This document shows, piece after piece, positions 55,315-63,690 of a DNA stretch of 64,000 nt. Location: the NCBI GenBank assembly GCA_947571775.1, contig CANOZK010000010.1:1-64000 (forward strand), written 5' to 3'. The DNA comes from an uncultured Lachnospiraceae bacterium. GTDB lineage: Bacteria; Bacillota; Clostridia; Lachnospirales; Lachnospiraceae. The notes under the pieces were generated by a model that was not told the DNA's origin, did no database searches, and worked only from the letters and a program-made list of their open reading frames with translations. The number at the start of each line of letters is the position of its first letter. Position 1 is the stretch's first letter. The position numbers and the translations under genes are program-made.

Positions 55315-55345
55315 ATCTTTTGCAGTAGAGGTTTCGCTTTTTTTA
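55295..55345 (+). terminator. Regulatory terminator of the antiporter leader
   Basis: Long stem AAAGCGAAAC... with ...GTTTCGCTTT, including ACTGCA / TGCAGT at its top, followed by a run of seven T. It stands before the coding region and overlaps the 3' strand of the putative aptamer, so it is a transcription-control element, not an end of the upstream gene. Confidence 0.8.
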
Positions 55346-55376
55346 TCTTATTAAGTTAAGAATGGAGGAATGAAAA

Positions 55377-56354
55377 ATGCTATTATTTTACACACTGCTG
55401 CTGGCAGCCGGATTTATCGCGCTGATCAAAGGAGCGGACTGGTTCGTAGAGGGAAGCTCTGCGCTGGCCAAAAATTTCAAAGTACCAGGGATAATCATCG
55501 GCCTGACCATTGTGGCGCTGGGAACCAGCGCACCCGAAATGGCCGTCAGTATCTCGGCCGCACTCCAGGGTTCCAGCGAGATCGCCCTGAGCAACGTGGT
55601 TGGCTCGAATATTTTTAATCTGCTGTGTGTGCTTGGCGTCTGCGCAATTATCCACACGGTTCCCGTAGAAGAACCGATTCTCAAAAGAGACTTTCCGCTG
55701 TCCATCGGCGTCACCGTCCTGCTCCTGCTGATGACCAGCTCCCAATCCGTATTTTCCGGCGGTTTCCTGCAAAGGAGCATGAGTGATGTCGCGGGAACGG
55801 TAAGCAGAATAACTGGGATCACCCTTTTTGTTATTTTTGTGGTATATATTTTTTCTTTGATTTACGATGCAAGAAAACATCCCAATCTGGAGGAAACCGG
55901 GGAGGCAACGCCCTTTTGGAAATGTTTTCTTTTGATTGCCATTGGATTGATTTTGATCATCGGCGGAGGGCAGTATGTGGTTTACAGCTCTAAGATAATC
56001 GCACAAACCCTAGGCATGTCGGAGACACTCATTGGCCTGACGATCGTCGCCGTGGGTACTTCGCTGCCGGAGCTGGTCACATCCATCGTTGCCGCCAAAA
56101 AAGGGGAGACTGGGATCGCCGTCGGCAATGTTATCGGTTCTAATATCTTTAATTTGCTTTTTATTTTGGGGATATCGTCCGCGATTCATCCGATCACGGT
56201 GAATGTGGCCTCGGTTTATGATCTTAGAATTTTAATTATCACCAGCCTAATGATCTATGCGTTTTCACTGCGGCAAAAAGCACTCTTGCGCCGTGATGGT
56301 ATTCTTATGATTTGTCTTTATCTTGCACATGTTTTGTTTGCAATTATTCGATGA
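55377..56354 (+). CDS. Calcium/sodium (cation) antiporter, CaCA family (YrbG-like)
   Basis: 325 residues with ten hydrophobic helices and both alpha repeats: GLTIVALGTSAPEMAVS and GLTIVAVGTSLPELVTS. The acidic residues of each repeat coordinate the cation. ATG at 55377 has GGAGG eight bases before it; an earlier ATG at 55370 is in another frame. The Mn2+-type leader suggests it exports manganese or calcium when levels rise. Confidence 0.92.
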   Translation: MLLFYTLLLAAGFIALIKGADWFVEGSSALAKNFKVPGIIIGLTIVALGTSAPEMAVSISAALQGSSEIALSNVVGSNIFNLLCVLGVCAIIHTVPVEEPILKRDFPLSIGVTVLLLLMTSSQSVFSGGFLQRSMSDVAGTVSRITGITLFVIFVVYIFSLIYDARKHPNLEETGEATPFWKCFLLIAIGLILIIGGGQYVVYSSKIIAQTLGMSETLIGLTIVAVGTSLPELVTSIVAAKKGETGIAVGNVIGSNIFNLLFILGISSAIHPITVNVASVYDLRILIITSLMIYAFSLRQKALLRRDGILMICLYLAHVLFAIIR

Positions 56355-56365
56355 TAGAAATGCAG

Positions 56366-56432
56366 GCGTGCGGAGACATATTTTGTCAGCGAAACTGTCC
56401 CGCACGTCTCTACAAGAACGCTGAGGCGTTCT
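56366..56432 (+). other. Two inverted repeats after the antiporter gene
   Basis: GCGTGCGG...CCGCACG (about 56366-56406) and AGAACGC-TGAG-GCGTTCT (56415-56432). They follow the antiporter stop but have no strong T run, so they may be a weak terminator or a structured spacer. The remaining bases before 56565 hold a TATAAT with an upstream TG (56500-56508). Confidence 0.4.
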
Positions 56433-56499
56433 CGATATTTGCCAAAACCGAAAAGAGGCCAAAAAATTTTCTGCCCTTCCCCCATTTCCATATCTTTTA

Positions 56500-56508
56500 T
56501 GTTATAAT
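56500..56508 (+). promoter_or_regulatory. Extended -10 promoter for the P-loop/DJ-1 pair
   Basis: TGTTATAAT: perfect TATAAT with the TGn extension, 56 bases before the start. No good -35 is seen, which an extended -10 can compensate. Confidence 0.55.
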
Positions 56509-56564
56509 GTTTTCACAAAATCACGATACTGAAAATCTCGCCTATCAATACTGGAAAATAAACC

Positions 56565-57062
56565 ATGTCAAAAATAATTGTGATTGGAAGTCCCGGCGCA
56601 GGAAAAAGCGTGTTTGCACGAAAATTGAGAGATCTCACAAAATTCCCGCTATATTATTTGGATATGCTGTGGCATAAACCGGATCAGACAACGATTTCCC
56701 AAAAAGAATTTGATACACGAATAAACGAACTCTGCAAAAAAGATAGCTGGATCCTGGACGGAAACTATCTGCGCACGCTTGCAATCCGTTTAAACGCATG
56801 CGATACGGTTTTTCTGCTGGATTATCCGCTGGAAATCTGTCTTTTTGGCGCGCAGTCCCGTATTGGAAAAAAGCGCGAGGATCTGCCCTGGATAGAATCT
56901 GAATTCGATGAAACATTCAAACAGTATATTATTGACTTTCCGCAAACCCAACTGCCGCAGATATACGAATTGCTGGAGAAATACCGCCAAAAGAAGAATA
57001 TCATCGTTTTCAAATCAAGAAAAGAAGCCGATAATTATCTAAAAAGGAGTGAACCCCTATGA
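56565..57062 (+). CDS. P-loop kinase, adenylate-kinase-like (DNA topology modulation protein FlaR-like)
   Basis: 165 residues. Walker A IGSPGAGKSVFAR at residues 7-19, then LDMLWHKPD and the lid-like VFLLDYPLEICLF. The family is often labelled FlaR or nucleoside-monophosphate-kinase-like; substrate unknown. Overlaps the DJ-1 gene by 4 bases. Confidence 0.82.
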   Translation: MSKIIVIGSPGAGKSVFARKLRDLTKFPLYYLDMLWHKPDQTTISQKEFDTRINELCKKDSWILDGNYLRTLAIRLNACDTVFLLDYPLEICLFGAQSRIGKKREDLPWIESEFDETFKQYIIDFPQTQLPQIYELLEKYRQKKNIIVFKSRKEADNYLKRSEPL

Positions 57063-57658
57063 AAAAAACCATCTTATTTGTCATTTTGCCGCAGTATGCA
57101 GATTGGGAAGCAGCCTATCTTGCATCCGCTATCGCCATGTTAGCCGGAGAAAACTATGAGATCAAAACCGCATCGCTCTCCCAGGATGCCGTTACCTCTA
57201 TCGGCGGCTTTCGAGTATTGCCGGATTACGATCTAAAGTCCGTTCCAAGCGATTACGAAGCGCTGATTTTAATCGGCGGGATGGCGTGGAGGGATGAAAA
57301 CGCACAGCAGATAAAGCCGCTCGTGACGGATTGTTTTCGGAAAGGAAAGGTATTGGGCGGCATTTGTGACGCCTCGGCTTTTCTGGGCACCGCCGGCGTC
57401 TTAAACGACGTCTTTCACACCAGCAACGATCGAAACGACTTAAAGCAGTGGGCCGGATCCGCTTACACCGGAGAAGAAAAATTCACTGCAAAGCAGGCCG
57501 TCCGAGACCAAAATGTGATCACCGCCAACGGCACGGCTCCTATGGAATTTGCAAAAGAGGTTTTGCTGGCTCTGCATGCTGCCAGCGAAGAAAAAATTGC
57601 GGACTGGTATTCTTTCCACAAGCTGGGCTTTTACACCGCTCCCATGCCGAAAATGTAG
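57059..57658 (+). CDS. DJ-1/PfpI family protein
   Basis: 199 residues of the class I glutamine amidotransferase-like fold with the nucleophilic-elbow Cys in LGGICDASAFLG and a conserved Glu-containing start region. Related proteins are protein or metabolite deglycases, or transcriptional co-regulators; this one cannot be placed. Translation is coupled to the P-loop gene. Confidence 0.85.
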   Translation: MKKTILFVILPQYADWEAAYLASAIAMLAGENYEIKTASLSQDAVTSIGGFRVLPDYDLKSVPSDYEALILIGGMAWRDENAQQIKPLVTDCFRKGKVLGGICDASAFLGTAGVLNDVFHTSNDRNDLKQWAGSAYTGEEKFTAKQAVRDQNVITANGTAPMEFAKEVLLALHAASEEKIADWYSFHKLGFYTAPMPKM

Positions 57659-57672
57659 AAAGCAACAAAAGA

Positions 57673-58212
57673 ATGATGAAAAAAATCCTGAAAAATAAAA
57701 TAGAAAAACTATTGTCCAAAGAATATTTTTGTACGCCTGCACAGCTAAACCAAAAAGAGACCATATATTCTATCCATGCCACGGCGAAACAGCCATATAT
57801 CAAAATACTGGCATACAGAAATTGCACCGTCGTCTGCACATCAAAGGATTTATCCGAGAACATACAGAAGCTTTTACAAGATAAAAACAGAGATGAGATG
57901 TTTGAGCTGCCGTTTGTTTATGGTCAGACGATTCATTATATTCCAGATCACAAAGTTTCGGATAACCGCTCCCTGCCGCCAAATTATCAATATAAATTTT
58001 TCCCAGAAAAAGAAATTTGGGCTTTGAACGGATTGACGGGTTTTGAAAATTCCCTGGCATTCGATGAGCAGGGCATGACGCCGACAAAAGCAGTCTGCAT
58101 TGCAGAAAATAACGGAAAAATCATCGGAGCCGCCGGGGCGTCCGAAACATCTGTAAGCGATATCTTGGAAGTCGGCGTAGACGTTATGGAAGCATACAGA
58201 GATTGTCCGTAG
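57673..58212 (+). pseudogene. GNAT-family N-acetyltransferase, C-terminus lost
   Basis: 179 residues from ATG at 57673; an upstream extension in this frame to 57448 is just DJ-1 sequence in the wrong frame. The protein reaches the start of the acetyl-CoA fold (KIIGAAGASETSVSDILEVGVDVMEAYR) and then stops. The coenzyme-A loop and the remaining strands are missing. In the next bases, shifted frames give fragments resembling the expected continuation (for example a THNF stretch), so indels probably broke the gene. It may also be a tolerated truncated product. Confidence 0.65.
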
Positions 58213-58258
58213 CCTGTCGTCAAAAATCGACTCATAACTTCTGGGAGGTAAAAAATCT

Positions 58259-58672
58259 ATGTGGTTTCTTTTTGCTCTGGGTTCCTCCATTTTTGCAGCG
58301 CTGACATCCATTTTGGCTAAAATCGGCATCGACGGCGTAAACTCTACCCTGGCAACCGCCATTCGTACATTTGTTGTATTAATCATGTCCTGGGGGATGG
58401 TTTTTTTGACAAACACCCAGAATGGCATAGCGGAAATCAGCAGGCGAAGCTGGATCTTTTTGATTCTCTCCGGTATCGCCACAGGCGCCTCCTGGCTGTG
58501 TTATTATAAGGCGCTGCAAATGGAAGCGGCGTCCAAAGTCATTCCCATTGACAAACTGAGTGTAGTGATTACGATGATCCTGGCGGCTGTGATTTTACAC
58601 GAACAATTTACGCCGAAATCTATTTTCGGCTGTATCCTGATTGGAATTGGAACATTGCTGATGGTTCTATAA
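58259..58672 (+). CDS. EamA-family small transporter
   Basis: 137 residues with five hydrophobic helices, a single EamA domain (half of the usual ten-helix DMT transporter), the normal length for this group, which works as a dimer. Start ATG at 58259 behind GGGAGG. Substrate unknown. Confidence 0.85.
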   Translation: MWFLFALGSSIFAALTSILAKIGIDGVNSTLATAIRTFVVLIMSWGMVFLTNTQNGIAEISRRSWIFLILSGIATGASWLCYYKALQMEAASKVIPIDKLSVVITMILAAVILHEQFTPKSIFGCILIGIGTLLMVL

Positions 58673-58700
58673 AATAATTCTTGAAAGGACGGTAAATCAG

Positions 58701-59480
58701 ATGACAGCATATGAATTCGACGGTGAAAAATACAAAAAGGCTTCCCGGCATCAGAAGGAATGGGGAAACGGTTTGATCTCTCAACTGCATTTAAAAGGGG
58801 ATGAAACCGTTCTGGATCTGGGATGTGGAGACGGCGTTCTGTCCGAGCAGATCGCGCAGCTTGTCCCCAACGGCAAGGTTATCGGAATCGACGCTTCCAG
58901 CGGTATGCTGGAAACCGCTCAAAAATTGCAGAAAGACAATCTCTCCTTTCTTCAGATGGATATCAACGAACTGGATTTTTCAGATACCTTTGATGTTATT
59001 TTTTCCAACGCGGCGCTTCACTGGATTCTAGATCATCCGTTATTACTCAAGCATTCTTTTCGCGCATTGAAAAAAGGCGGCCGTATTCACTGGAACTTTG
59101 CCGGAGCCGACACCTGCGCGGCTTTTTGCGATGTGGCGCGCGCCAAGATAAAAGATCCAAAATACGCTCCTTATTTTCAGGACTTTATATGGCCCTGGTT
59201 TATGACATCCAAGGAAAACTATCAGGCATTGATGAAACCTGTCGGATTTTCGGAAATGGAAATCCTGGAAAAAAATAAAGACCGATATTTTTCGGATGCG
59301 GACGAATTGATCGGCTGGATTGACCAGCCCAGCATTGTACCTTTTCTGGTAAAACTGCCCGAAGAAAAAAAAGAAGCCTTCCGCCAGGATGTGATTCAGT
59401 CCATGATCGAACGAACAAAACAGCCAGACGGAACCTGTTTTGAAACCTTCCGCAGACTGAACATCACCGCAGTAAAATAA
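58701..59480 (+). CDS. Class I SAM-dependent methyltransferase (trans-aconitate methyltransferase-like)
   Basis: 259 residues. SAM motif VLDLGCGDGVLSEQIAQL with the following acidic residue in VIGIDASSGML, and post-motif IFSNAALHWILDH typical of the Tam subgroup. Substrate unknown. GAAAGGA site at a fair distance. Confidence 0.88.
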   Translation: MTAYEFDGEKYKKASRHQKEWGNGLISQLHLKGDETVLDLGCGDGVLSEQIAQLVPNGKVIGIDASSGMLETAQKLQKDNLSFLQMDINELDFSDTFDVIFSNAALHWILDHPLLLKHSFRALKKGGRIHWNFAGADTCAAFCDVARAKIKDPKYAPYFQDFIWPWFMTSKENYQALMKPVGFSEMEILEKNKDRYFSDADELIGWIDQPSIVPFLVKLPEEKKEAFRQDVIQSMIERTKQPDGTCFETFRRLNITAVK

Positions 59481-59515
59481 CGAAATAGCACAAGGATACA
59501 AAAATTTTTAGAGAA

Positions 59516-60565
59516 ATGCGAAAATATTACATCGATCATCTGCGCAATTTTACAATCTTACTGCTGTTTCCCGTGCACACATTTATGATTTGGAATGATT
59601 TTGATTCCGGGTTTTATATCTGGCTAGGGGAAAGCCGGCTGCTGAGTACTCTGATCGTATTGGTGAATCCGTGGTTTATGCCGATCCTGTTTGTACTCGC
59701 GGGAATAAGCGCCCGCTATTCCCTAAAAAAGCGATCCTACAAAGAATTTATTTTACAGCGGATTCAGAAATTGCTGATTCCATTTATCGCCGGACTGGTT
59801 TTTCTTGTACCGTTTCAAACTTTCTATGCCAGAAAATTTTTTGATGCATATGACGGCGGATTATGGGAAAACTGGAAGTACTTTTTCACGCATTTGACAG
59901 ATTTCAACGGTTATGACGGAGCGTTTACACCGGGACATCTTTGGTTTCTTCTGTTCTTATTTGTGATCTCCATGACCTCTCTTTTCCTCTTTCGCTGGAT
60001 TCCTTATCGAAAGACAGCGGGGAGGGCAGAGCGGATGTCCATATGGGGATTGCTGCTTTTGTTTATTCCAATCTGGCTTTTCTATCATCTGGGAAATTTC
60101 GGCGGATTCAGCATCGGAAAAGATCTGGCGCTCTATCTGTCAGGCTATTATATTTTGAGCAGCGATCTGGTAATGGAAACCTTGGAAAAGAACAGAAAAT
60201 GGCTGATATTTTTGTGGGGAATAAGTACCGCGGCATTGGTATTTTTGTATTATAAATTCCAATATTATGGAGATTTATGGGTCAATTTTATCGGCTGGAT
60301 TTCTATTTTGATACTGCTTGTTTTCGGAAAAAAATACTGGAACCAAAAAATGTTTTTGACCGATTATTTTAACCGTGCCTCCTATCCGATTTATCTCTTG
60401 CATCAATCTATTCTGGTTGCGCTGGCGTATGTTATCACGCAAATATGCGATGTTTTTTTCATACAAATTGTTTTCATTTGCGTGGGAAGTTTTTTTCTGA
60501 CCGTATTTGCCTGTCATCTAGTTTGGATGATACCAGGCGTCAGAAGAATCTTTGGGATAAAATAG
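59516..60565 (+). CDS. Acyltransferase family 3 membrane protein
   Basis: 349 residues with about ten helices and the family start YYIDHLRNFTILLLFPVHTFMIW with the catalytic Arg/His region. These integral enzymes O-acetylate surface sugars or small molecules. It has a weak ribosome site and may depend on read-through from the methyltransferase gene 35 bases upstream. Confidence 0.87.
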   Translation: MRKYYIDHLRNFTILLLFPVHTFMIWNDFDSGFYIWLGESRLLSTLIVLVNPWFMPILFVLAGISARYSLKKRSYKEFILQRIQKLLIPFIAGLVFLVPFQTFYARKFFDAYDGGLWENWKYFFTHLTDFNGYDGAFTPGHLWFLLFLFVISMTSLFLFRWIPYRKTAGRAERMSIWGLLLLFIPIWLFYHLGNFGGFSIGKDLALYLSGYYILSSDLVMETLEKNRKWLIFLWGISTAALVFLYYKFQYYGDLWVNFIGWISILILLVFGKKYWNQKMFLTDYFNRASYPIYLLHQSILVALAYVITQICDVFFIQIVFICVGSFFLTVFACHLVWMIPGVRRIFGIK

Positions 60566-60573
60566 CAGAAATC

Positions 60574-60602
60574 TTGTGACGGACTTCCGAATATGATACA
60601 AT
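60574..60602 (+). promoter_or_regulatory. Promoter before the SMI1/KNR4-like gene
   Basis: TTGTGA (60574-60579), 17 bases and TACAAT (60597-60602), 41 bases before the start codon. Confidence 0.55.
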
Positions 60603-60642
60603 CATCAGAGTAAAGGAAGGAAAAAAGGGGAAGGAAATACGA

Positions 60643-61416
60643 ATGGATTTTCGATACGATTTCACAGCAATTGAAATTCTAAAACTACTGGGTTATACGC
60701 CCCCTGTCGGAAAAGAAAACCTGATACGTGCCGAGCAGGAAAAACATCTCAAACTGCCGTCCATTCTATTTGAATTTTGGAGTCTGGCGGAAAATTGTCC
60801 CCTGCTTTCCACAGCCGATCTCTGGACAACAAATCTGGATTCCCTATACCTTTTATATGAACAAATCCAGGAAATCATAGACGAAGACAAGGAGTATTGG
60901 GACGAGGGCGATTACACAGATAACGAGTATTTTCAGTTTTATAAGCTGCCAAAAAATCAGTGGGAAAGCCTTGTTCCCAACCTTCTGCTGATTGGAAGCG
61001 ATTACGGCGCGGGCGTTGTGCAGTTTGGCATACGTCTAAGCGACATAAGGCAGGCAGATCCGCCGATATACGTGAATCACGAATGCGATTCCATATCCGA
61101 TTGGCGGCTTTGGGATAAATGTCTGTCTGATTTTTTGATGGAAATCCTCTGCGACGCTCTGTGCTGCGGAGAATACCATACTGCCGACCACGCGCTGCAA
61201 AAAGCAGGATGGACTTCCCACAAATTGTATTCAGAAGATTTATCCGCATGGAACCTGGATACATCCGCTATGCTGAGATGGAGATCTACCTATGGAGCAG
61301 ACGCGATATGCGGCTGTGCGTATCAGGAAGAAGCGCAGATACTGCTTGCCGCCAGATTGGATAAAGGCAATCGGGACAATTTCTGCGGCATGAAATATAC
61401 AAAGGGAAACAAGTAA
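60643..61416 (+). CDS. SMI1/KNR4 (SUKH)-like protein
   Basis: 257 residues. The N-terminal 160 residues look like a SUKH domain: KHLKLPSILFEFWSLAEN and the LIGSDYGAGVVQFGI strand pair. The C-terminal 90 residues are not recognised. SUKH proteins often act as immunity proteins for polymorphic toxins, but also occur alone. No toxin is next to it. AAGGAAA site before the ATG. Confidence 0.72.
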   Translation: MDFRYDFTAIEILKLLGYTPPVGKENLIRAEQEKHLKLPSILFEFWSLAENCPLLSTADLWTTNLDSLYLLYEQIQEIIDEDKEYWDEGDYTDNEYFQFYKLPKNQWESLVPNLLLIGSDYGAGVVQFGIRLSDIRQADPPIYVNHECDSISDWRLWDKCLSDFLMEILCDALCCGEYHTADHALQKAGWTSHKLYSEDLSAWNLDTSAMLRWRSTYGADAICGCAYQEEAQILLAARLDKGNRDNFCGMKYTKGNK

Positions 61417-61443
61417 TATCAAATATTGAATAGAGACAAAAGT

Positions 61444-61648
61444 ATGAAGATAAAAAGGAATCCATTGTTCCTTCCCAATTCTATGGTCTTTGATTACTGC
61501 CTGCTGGCTCGTGATTTTATGCATAGACTTTTACTACAAATCGACCTCAAAAGGCGTTGCGACTTTGCATGCGCTGGCTGCAGGTATGTCCCTGTTTACA
61601 ACGTTTCTCAACTACCTTCGTTATAGAAACCAGAAAGGACAGTTATGA
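61444..61648 (+). pseudogene. Small two-helix membrane protein, frameshifted
   Basis: The ATG at 61444 opens MKIKRNPLFLP; after the CCC near 61475 the sense continues in the next frame (ILWSLITACWLVILCIDFYY, then KSTSKGVATLHALAAG, ending YRNQKGQL) to TGA at 61646-61648. Together they give about 67 residues with two membrane helices. The TGA overlaps the ATG of the next gene, as in coupled operons, so the second frame was real coding sequence. One base too many in the CCC would explain the break; a sequencing error is possible. Confidence 0.65.
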
Positions 61649-62133
61649 AGTTGGTGATTACAGACTTAAAAGATTTTTCTATTTCCATAAAAGGAGAACA
61701 TCGGATTATCAAACCGCAGGGAACTATTCATCCCTGCTTTGGATGCTTTGGATGCTGGGTAAAAACACCAGGACAGTGCGTCATGCACGACGGTTACGAA
61801 AATACCGGAATGTACATGAGCAAATGCACAGAGTTAATCCTGATTAGCCAATGCTGCTACGGCGGCGTAAGCCCTTTTGTGAAAACCGTTCAGGACAGAG
61901 CGATTTCTTATATCCATCCAGACTTTGTGATCCGCAAAGGAGAAATGCATCATAAACGCAGATATCAAAATGTGATCGCATTGTCCGCCTATTTTTATGG
62001 AGAGAACATCACAGAACAGGAAAAAAAGACAGCTCGAAATCTGATAGAGGCAAATGCGGATAACTATGACGGACGGGTAAAAAATATCTATTTTTACAAA
62101 ACCGCAAAAGAATTGGAGGACATTCTACTATGA
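61645..62133 (+). CDS. Flavodoxin-like protein with Cys cluster (iron-sulfur flavoprotein type)
   Basis: 162 residues. A close-set Cys cluster, HPCFGCFGCWVKTPGQCVMHD (shown as CFGCFGCW and PGQC), resembles the CxxCxxC...C of WrbA-like iron-sulfur flavoproteins. The N-terminus is short, so the usual phosphate loop is partly replaced. Overlaps the next flavoprotein gene by 4 bases (ATGA), making an obligate pair. Likely a redox protein; substrate unknown. Confidence 0.75.
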   Translation: MKLVITDLKDFSISIKGEHRIIKPQGTIHPCFGCFGCWVKTPGQCVMHDGYENTGMYMSKCTELILISQCCYGGVSPFVKTVQDRAISYIHPDFVIRKGEMHHKRRYQNVIALSAYFYGENITEQEKKTARNLIEANADNYDGRVKNIYFYKTAKELEDILL

Positions 62134-62768
62134 AAATCGCCCTGATCAACGGAAGTCCAAAAACCAAAAACAGCGCCAGCGGCATTCTCCTGGAAGATCT
62201 CAAATCGCACCTTTCTCAGAAAGCAGAAATCACAGAAATCAAGCTGCAAAAAACTTTTATTCCCGAAGAAATAGCAGCAGAATTGAAAACCATGGAAGCG
62301 CTGGTATTCTCATTTCCGCTTTACGTAGATGGGATTCCGGCACATCTGCTGTCCTGCCTGATTCAATTAGAGAATGCTCATTGGCAGAATCGTGAAATAT
62401 ATATTTATGGCATCGTAAACTGCGGCTTTCACGAGGGCGTTCAGGCTAAATACGCGCTGGAGATTTTACAAAATTGGTGTAAAAAAACCGAATTGATTTG
62501 GGGCGGCGGCATCGGTGCGGGCGGCGGAGGCGGCCTGGCGAACATGCCCTCCACGAAAAACGGCCACGGGCCGAAAGCGCCTATCGACAAGGCACTTCAA
62601 GCGATGGCCGATAAAATCCTTCAAAATAAAAGACAGAAAAATCATTACGTGTCCGTCGCCTTTCCCAGATTCTTATACCGGATTGCTGCCCAGATAGGAT
62701 GGCGACAGATGATAAAAGCAAATGGCGGGAAAACGAAAGATTTGGGAAAACGACCAGAAGAACCGTGA
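62130..62768 (+). CDS. NAD(P)H-dependent FMN reductase / flavodoxin-fold protein
   Basis: 212 residues. FMN phosphate-loop INGSPKTKNSASG at the N-terminus and FSFPLYVDGIPAHLLS as the second FMN contact. An unusual Gly-rich run GGGIGAGGGGGLANMP lies near residue 128. It pairs with the preceding Cys-cluster flavoprotein. About 150 bases follow without a convincing gene. Confidence 0.82.
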   Translation: MKIALINGSPKTKNSASGILLEDLKSHLSQKAEITEIKLQKTFIPEEIAAELKTMEALVFSFPLYVDGIPAHLLSCLIQLENAHWQNREIYIYGIVNCGFHEGVQAKYALEILQNWCKKTELIWGGGIGAGGGGGLANMPSTKNGHGPKAPIDKALQAMADKILQNKRQKNHYVSVAFPRFLYRIAAQIGWRQMIKANGGKTKDLGKRPEEP

Positions 62769-62916
62769 GCGGATACAAGGAAAAAAATACCCCAAAAGAA
62801 ATCAATCGGGCATTCGGATACCGAACAAATATGTCTATGAAAAATAAAGATACCGTGGGAAATTTTGGCGGAATTATCTCCGTCATTCAGTTGATTTGAA
62901 CGAAAGGAAATTCTAT

Positions 62917-63672
62917 ATGATTGATCAAAACGCCCCGATTTGGAACGATCTTCATTCGGCCGGAAATGACGCAGACAAATGGCTCCGGCATTTATTGGAG
63001 GAAGACGGAGATTTCCAGGAGAACATGGAAATTTTGGCGGAAGATTTAAGCCATCAGCTCAGCTATTACAGCGCCACCGCCTACGTCCTGCCCCACTTAG
63101 CCGCCCTGTGCCCCAGACTATCTTTGGAGGAAAAATTATTCCTGATTGCCCAGATGGGTGCGGCCGTCGCCGCGGAATCCGAATGGCCCCTTTCTCCAGA
63201 CACAGAAGCCTACCGGGAATTTCTGGAGGGCCTGGAGGGCCTGCGCCGTGAGACAAAAAGCCTAATCGCCGACCCGCATACGGCCGCTCTGCTAAAAGAC
63301 GCCCCGGAACTTGGCCAACAGTTCGCCCTGTCTGCTCTGGCCATTCTAGGAGATCGAAAACACGCCTACGGTCTATATCTCCTGTCGGCCTATTGCTGGG
63401 AAGAGGGACATGCCGCCTGCGCTTGCGGCTGGAACGACGAGCTGCTTCCGCTCACCGAACAGCCAGATTGTCTAAAGCCGACCGTGATTAACCCCTGGGA
63501 CGGCGAATCTCTGGAGGAAGAGGCCGTGTGGTTCCAAGGATTACTTGCCCTGGCGCAAGACGAGGAACTTACCCCAATCCTTCCCCTGGTCTACGGAACC
63601 GGCGTCTGCCCGGAATGCGGCAAACGGGAGCCTTACTGGACCTGGCTGGAACGGTTTATGCAAGAGTATTGA
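62917..63672 (+). CDS. Uncharacterised helical protein with one CxxC (HEAT-like)
   Basis: 251 residues from ATG at 62917 behind AAAGGAA; a TTG seven codons earlier is less likely. Mostly helical, with an ATAYVLPHLAALCPRLSLEEK stretch (written here as AYVLPHLAALCPRL) that resembles HEAT-repeat proteins found with polymorphic-toxin immunity genes. The C-terminus has a zinc-finger-like CPECGKREPYW. It is 18 bases before the ferredoxin-type gene. No family is assigned with certainty. Confidence 0.65.
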   Translation: MIDQNAPIWNDLHSAGNDADKWLRHLLEEDGDFQENMEILAEDLSHQLSYYSATAYVLPHLAALCPRLSLEEKLFLIAQMGAAVAAESEWPLSPDTEAYREFLEGLEGLRRETKSLIADPHTAALLKDAPELGQQFALSALAILGDRKHAYGLYLLSAYCWEEGHAACACGWNDELLPLTEQPDCLKPTVINPWDGESLEEEAVWFQGLLALAQDEELTPILPLVYGTGVCPECGKREPYWTWLERFMQEY

Positions 63673-63690
63673 TCAAGGAGGAATCTAAAT

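Noticed and set aside
57448..57672. N-terminal extension of the GNAT frame
   Set aside because: It lies entirely inside the DJ-1 gene in another frame; translation should start at 57673.
62699..62899. 66-residue plus-strand frame after the FMN reductase
   Set aside because: It overlaps the end of the reductase, has no ribosome site, and is highly charged without a recognisable fold.
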